DNA of 64,000 bases from positions 1-64,000 of the forward strand of contig JAFQUP010000164.1 in NCBI GenBank assembly GCA_017408405.1, written 5' to 3'. The position numbers and the translations under genes are program-made. The first letter of the stretch is position 1. The number at the start of each line of letters is the position of its first letter. Under the pieces are notes generated by a model. The model searched no databases. It was not told the origin of the DNA and saw nothing but the letters and a program-made list of their open reading frames with translations. This document shows, piece by piece, positions 61,897-64,000 of this stretch. This stretch comes from Thermoguttaceae bacterium. Its GTDB lineage: Bacteria; Planctomycetota; Planctomycetia; Pirellulales; Thermoguttaceae.

Positions 61897-64000
61897 GAAC
61901 TGTTTTTCAATGGGCGGTTTCCAATGTCCCGGCGATGAATCTGATCATGATTGCCGGGATGCTGATTGGCTATTGGGGACTGACCAGTCTGAATCGCGAA
62001 ACGTTTCCGAATTTTGATATTGACCTGATTTCGGTTTCGGTCGTTTATCCTGGGGCGACTCCGGAAGAGGTGGAGGAGGCGATTTGCCAGAAGATTGAAG
62101 AGGAAGTTCGTGATATTGTCGGAATCAAGAAAGTGACATCCGCCGCGTCGGAAAACGTTGGTTCTGTCAGTATCGAGCTTGAGTCCAATGTGGACGATAA
62201 AAACCGTGTTCTGAACGAAGTGGACAGCGCGGTTGGCCGAATTTCGACATTCCCTGAACTCTGTGAGCGTCCGGATGTCCGTTTGCTTCAGATTGAGGAA
62301 ACCATTATTCGCGTTGGGATTCTCGGTCCGCCGGATTGGAGTGTTGAGGCCCAGCTTAAACTTCGTGATGTGGCTGAAAAAATTCGGAACGAGATTCTCC
62401 AGCTTCCGGATATTTCAAGGGTAGATATCGTTGGGAGCAAGGACTACCAGATTGATGTTGAATTTGATGAGAATACTCTCCGAAGTTACGGTTTGACACT
62501 TCAGGATGTGGCGCAGATCATCGCGCGTGAGAATCACCAGCAGGCAGGAGGGACTATTCGGGGAAGGTCTCAGGAGATTCTGCTTCGAAGCGACACGAAG
62601 CAGGACTGGGGGGAGGGGATCGCTAAACTTCCGCTTATTGGAATTGAGGAAGGAGCCGTTTTAACCGTTGGAGATTTGGGAAACGTTCGAGATGAGTTCG
62701 TGGATACCGCCAGCAGTATTTCGATTCGGACCGTCATTCCGAATGAAGTTTCGGACGTAAAGCGAACCGCGGAAGATTCTGTTTTGGAAACTGAAAAAAT
62801 GTCGCCGTCGGCTATGCCTGATTACGTAAGCGAGACGGGAAAGGACCGTATCGCCAATGATAAAAAAATCCGTTATCGTCCGGATCGTCCATTTTTGGCG
62901 TTAAATATTCAGAGGAATCCGGAAGAAGATCTTTTTGCCATGATCGATACGATTCATGCTTATGTCGCGCAGGCCAAGGTCCCTCAGGGGTATGAACTGC
63001 TTACTTGGGGAGACCGTTCCACGGAAGTGCGCGAGCGGCTCGCGATGCTTGGAGAAAATGGGGTTCAGGGGCTTTTGATTGTTATCGTCTGCCTTACGCT
63101 CTTTCTGGATATGCGCCTGGCTGTCTGGGTTTCACTGGGAATACCTTTCGCGCTTTTGGTTACGTGCGCGATTTTGATGTTCATGGGCCAGACTCTGAAC
63201 ATGATTTCTTCTTTTGCGCTAATTATGGGGTTGGGAATCGTCGTGGATGATGCCATCGTCATTGGCGAAAATGTTTTTACCCACCGTCAAATGGGAAAAT
63301 CTGCCCGAGAAGCGGCGATTGATGGAATTCACGAGGTTTTCCCAAGTGTTTGGGCCTCTGTCATGACGACTGTCATTGCCTTTGCGCCGCTTTTGTTTGT
63401 GATGGGAACGATGGGAAAAATTATGTTCGTCCTGCCGGTCGTCATGATCGGAATGCTTCTTGTTTCACTTCTGGAAGCCTCGACGATTCTTCCGGCTCAC
63501 CTCTCACACCGCGATAATCTCCTGTTTAGGGTTTTGAGAAATGTCTTTTTCATTTTTTACTGGATTGTTTCGCTTTTTCAGCTCGGGGCGAAATTCGCTT
63601 CCGGAATAATGGAATGGTTTGTTCTTTCCGTTTATATTCCGGCATTACGCTGCGCCATGAAGTACCGTATGATCTTTATTTCCGCCTGTTTTTCCGTAAT
63701 GATTCTTGCCGTAGGACTTTTTCTTGGGGGAATTGTCCAGTTTGTCTTTTTCCCGAAAATTGATGGAACCTCAATCGTGTGCAATGTGCAGTTTCCAAAC
63801 GGAACGCCGGAGTCACTTACCGCGCATTGGGCGGGTGTCATTGAGGAGTCTTACTGGCGCGTCGCGCAGCGGATTTTAGAGGAAACCGGTGAGCAGGTTT
63901 CTGTTCATTCCATTCGAACGATTGGATCCAATATGGCGGGACGAGGGCACGGCGGTGGAATGACCGGCGGTGATTCAAGCCATATGGCGAGTGTGGAGAT
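61893..64000 (+). CDS. RND family efflux pump, N-terminal two thirds
   Basis: At least 702 residues; the gene runs off the window. GTG at 61893 has GGAGG seven bases upstream. The AcrB-type layout is visible: helix 1 (VPAMNLIMIAGMLIGYWGL), porter part (YPGATPEEVEEAICQKIEEEV, GSKDYQIDVEFD), helices 2 to 6 from about residue 380 with the proton-relay motif GLGIVVDDAIVIGENV, and the start of the second half with FFPKIDGTSIVCNVQFPNGTPE. The first porter loop has an extra Ser/Glu-rich stretch near residues 290-330. Neighbouring adaptor and coupling make a tripartite exporter, whose substrate is unknown. Confidence 0.92.
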   Translation, partial: MRTVFQWAVSNVPAMNLIMIAGMLIGYWGLTSLNRETFPNFDIDLISVSVVYPGATPEEVEEAICQKIEEEVRDIVGIKKVTSAASENVGSVSIELESNVDDKNRVLNEVDSAVGRISTFPELCERPDVRLLQIEETIIRVGILGPPDWSVEAQLKLRDVAEKIRNEILQLPDISRVDIVGSKDYQIDVEFDENTLRSYGLTLQDVAQIIARENHQQAGGTIRGRSQEILLRSDTKQDWGEGIAKLPLIGIEEGAVLTVGDLGNVRDEFVDTASSISIRTVIPNEVSDVKRTAEDSVLETEKMSPSAMPDYVSETGKDRIANDKKIRYRPDRPFLALNIQRNPEEDLFAMIDTIHAYVAQAKVPQGYELLTWGDRSTEVRERLAMLGENGVQGLLIVIVCLTLFLDMRLAVWVSLGIPFALLVTCAILMFMGQTLNMISSFALIMGLGIVVDDAIVIGENVFTHRQMGKSAREAAIDGIHEVFPSVWASVMTTVIAFAPLLFVMGTMGKIMFVLPVVMIGMLLVSLLEASTILPAHLSHRDNLLFRVLRNVFFIFYWIVSLFQLGAKFASGIMEWFVLSVYIPALRCAMKYRMIFISACFSVMILAVGLFLGGIVQFVFFPKIDGTSIVCNVQFPNGTPESLTAHWAGVIEESYWRVAQRILEETGEQVSVHSIRTIGSNMAGRGHGGGMTGGDSSHMASVE

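Overview
The window looks like a planctomycete (phylum Planctomycetota, probably Pirellulales-like) chromosome of moderate GC, low for that group. The evidence is a DUF1559 pseudopilin-like protein with the GFTLVELL prepilin signal, a cysteine-rich YTV-repeat cell-wall-type protein, a DUF1080 secreted protein, a Tat-exported Gfo/Idh/MocA oxidoreductase, and a sigma factor carrying extra N-terminal HTH modules. No phage, transposase, CRISPR array or rRNA operon was seen.

Layout. 1-1.2 kb: the 3' end of a BspA-type leucine-rich-repeat gene, then rpsR. 1.2-5.8 kb: two leftward genes, an FHA-GAF histidine kinase and a secreted protein of unknown function. 3.7-6.95 kb: many TTTTCCACA DnaA-box-like sites, an A/T-only stretch and a sharp inversion of strand base composition just before dnaN, which together suggest a replication origin. 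6.95-13.4 kb: dnaN, a DUF721/DciA-like gene, rmlB-rmlA-rmlC-like nucleotide-sugar genes, a glycosyltransferase and a LexA-like repressor that lacks its autoprotease residues. 13.4-20.9 kb: a hairpin-rich gap, a degenerate M16 peptidase homologue, hydE, a Gfo/Idh/MocA gene, csrA, a very small secreted protein, the DUF1559 gene and an ECF sigma factor. 21.4-31.4 kb: glgC and a single 8.4-kb gene for a giant lipoprotein with two repeat families and three TlpA-like thioredoxin domains. 31.5-43.2 kb: prsW, a NUDIX hydrolase, the YTV protein, ilvB, an HTH-sigma70 fusion, gyrA and tRNA-Pro. 43.3-47.9 kb: a distinctly GC-richer leftward cluster for glycerol-3-phosphate uptake and oxidation (glpT, GlpA-like, FAD/NAD oxidoreductase, DUF1667), probably acquired by transfer. 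48.2-55.8 kb: a DUF1080 protein, a MEMO-family protein with an extra N-terminal domain, a zinc-finger-free DnaJ, rnpA, yidD, an FmdB-type zinc ribbon and uvrA. 55.9-64 kb: a large secreted protein of unknown function and an RND efflux locus with two divergent membrane-fusion proteins and an inner-membrane pump cut by the window end.

How genes work together. dnaN, the DciA-like gene and gyrA serve replication. The rml genes and the glycosyltransferase form a surface-glycan block, but rmlD is missing. GlpT, the GlpA-like enzyme, the FAD/NAD oxidoreductase and the DUF1667 protein make a coherent import-and-oxidise module for glycerol-3-phosphate. The strongest candidates for new biology are the triple-thioredoxin giant lipoprotein, the LexA-like protein without Ser/Lys dyad, the putative origin lacking dnaA beside dnaN, and two structured intergenic regions (3.48-3.65 kb and 13.57-13.87 kb). 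All calls come from reading the sequence; no database search was run.
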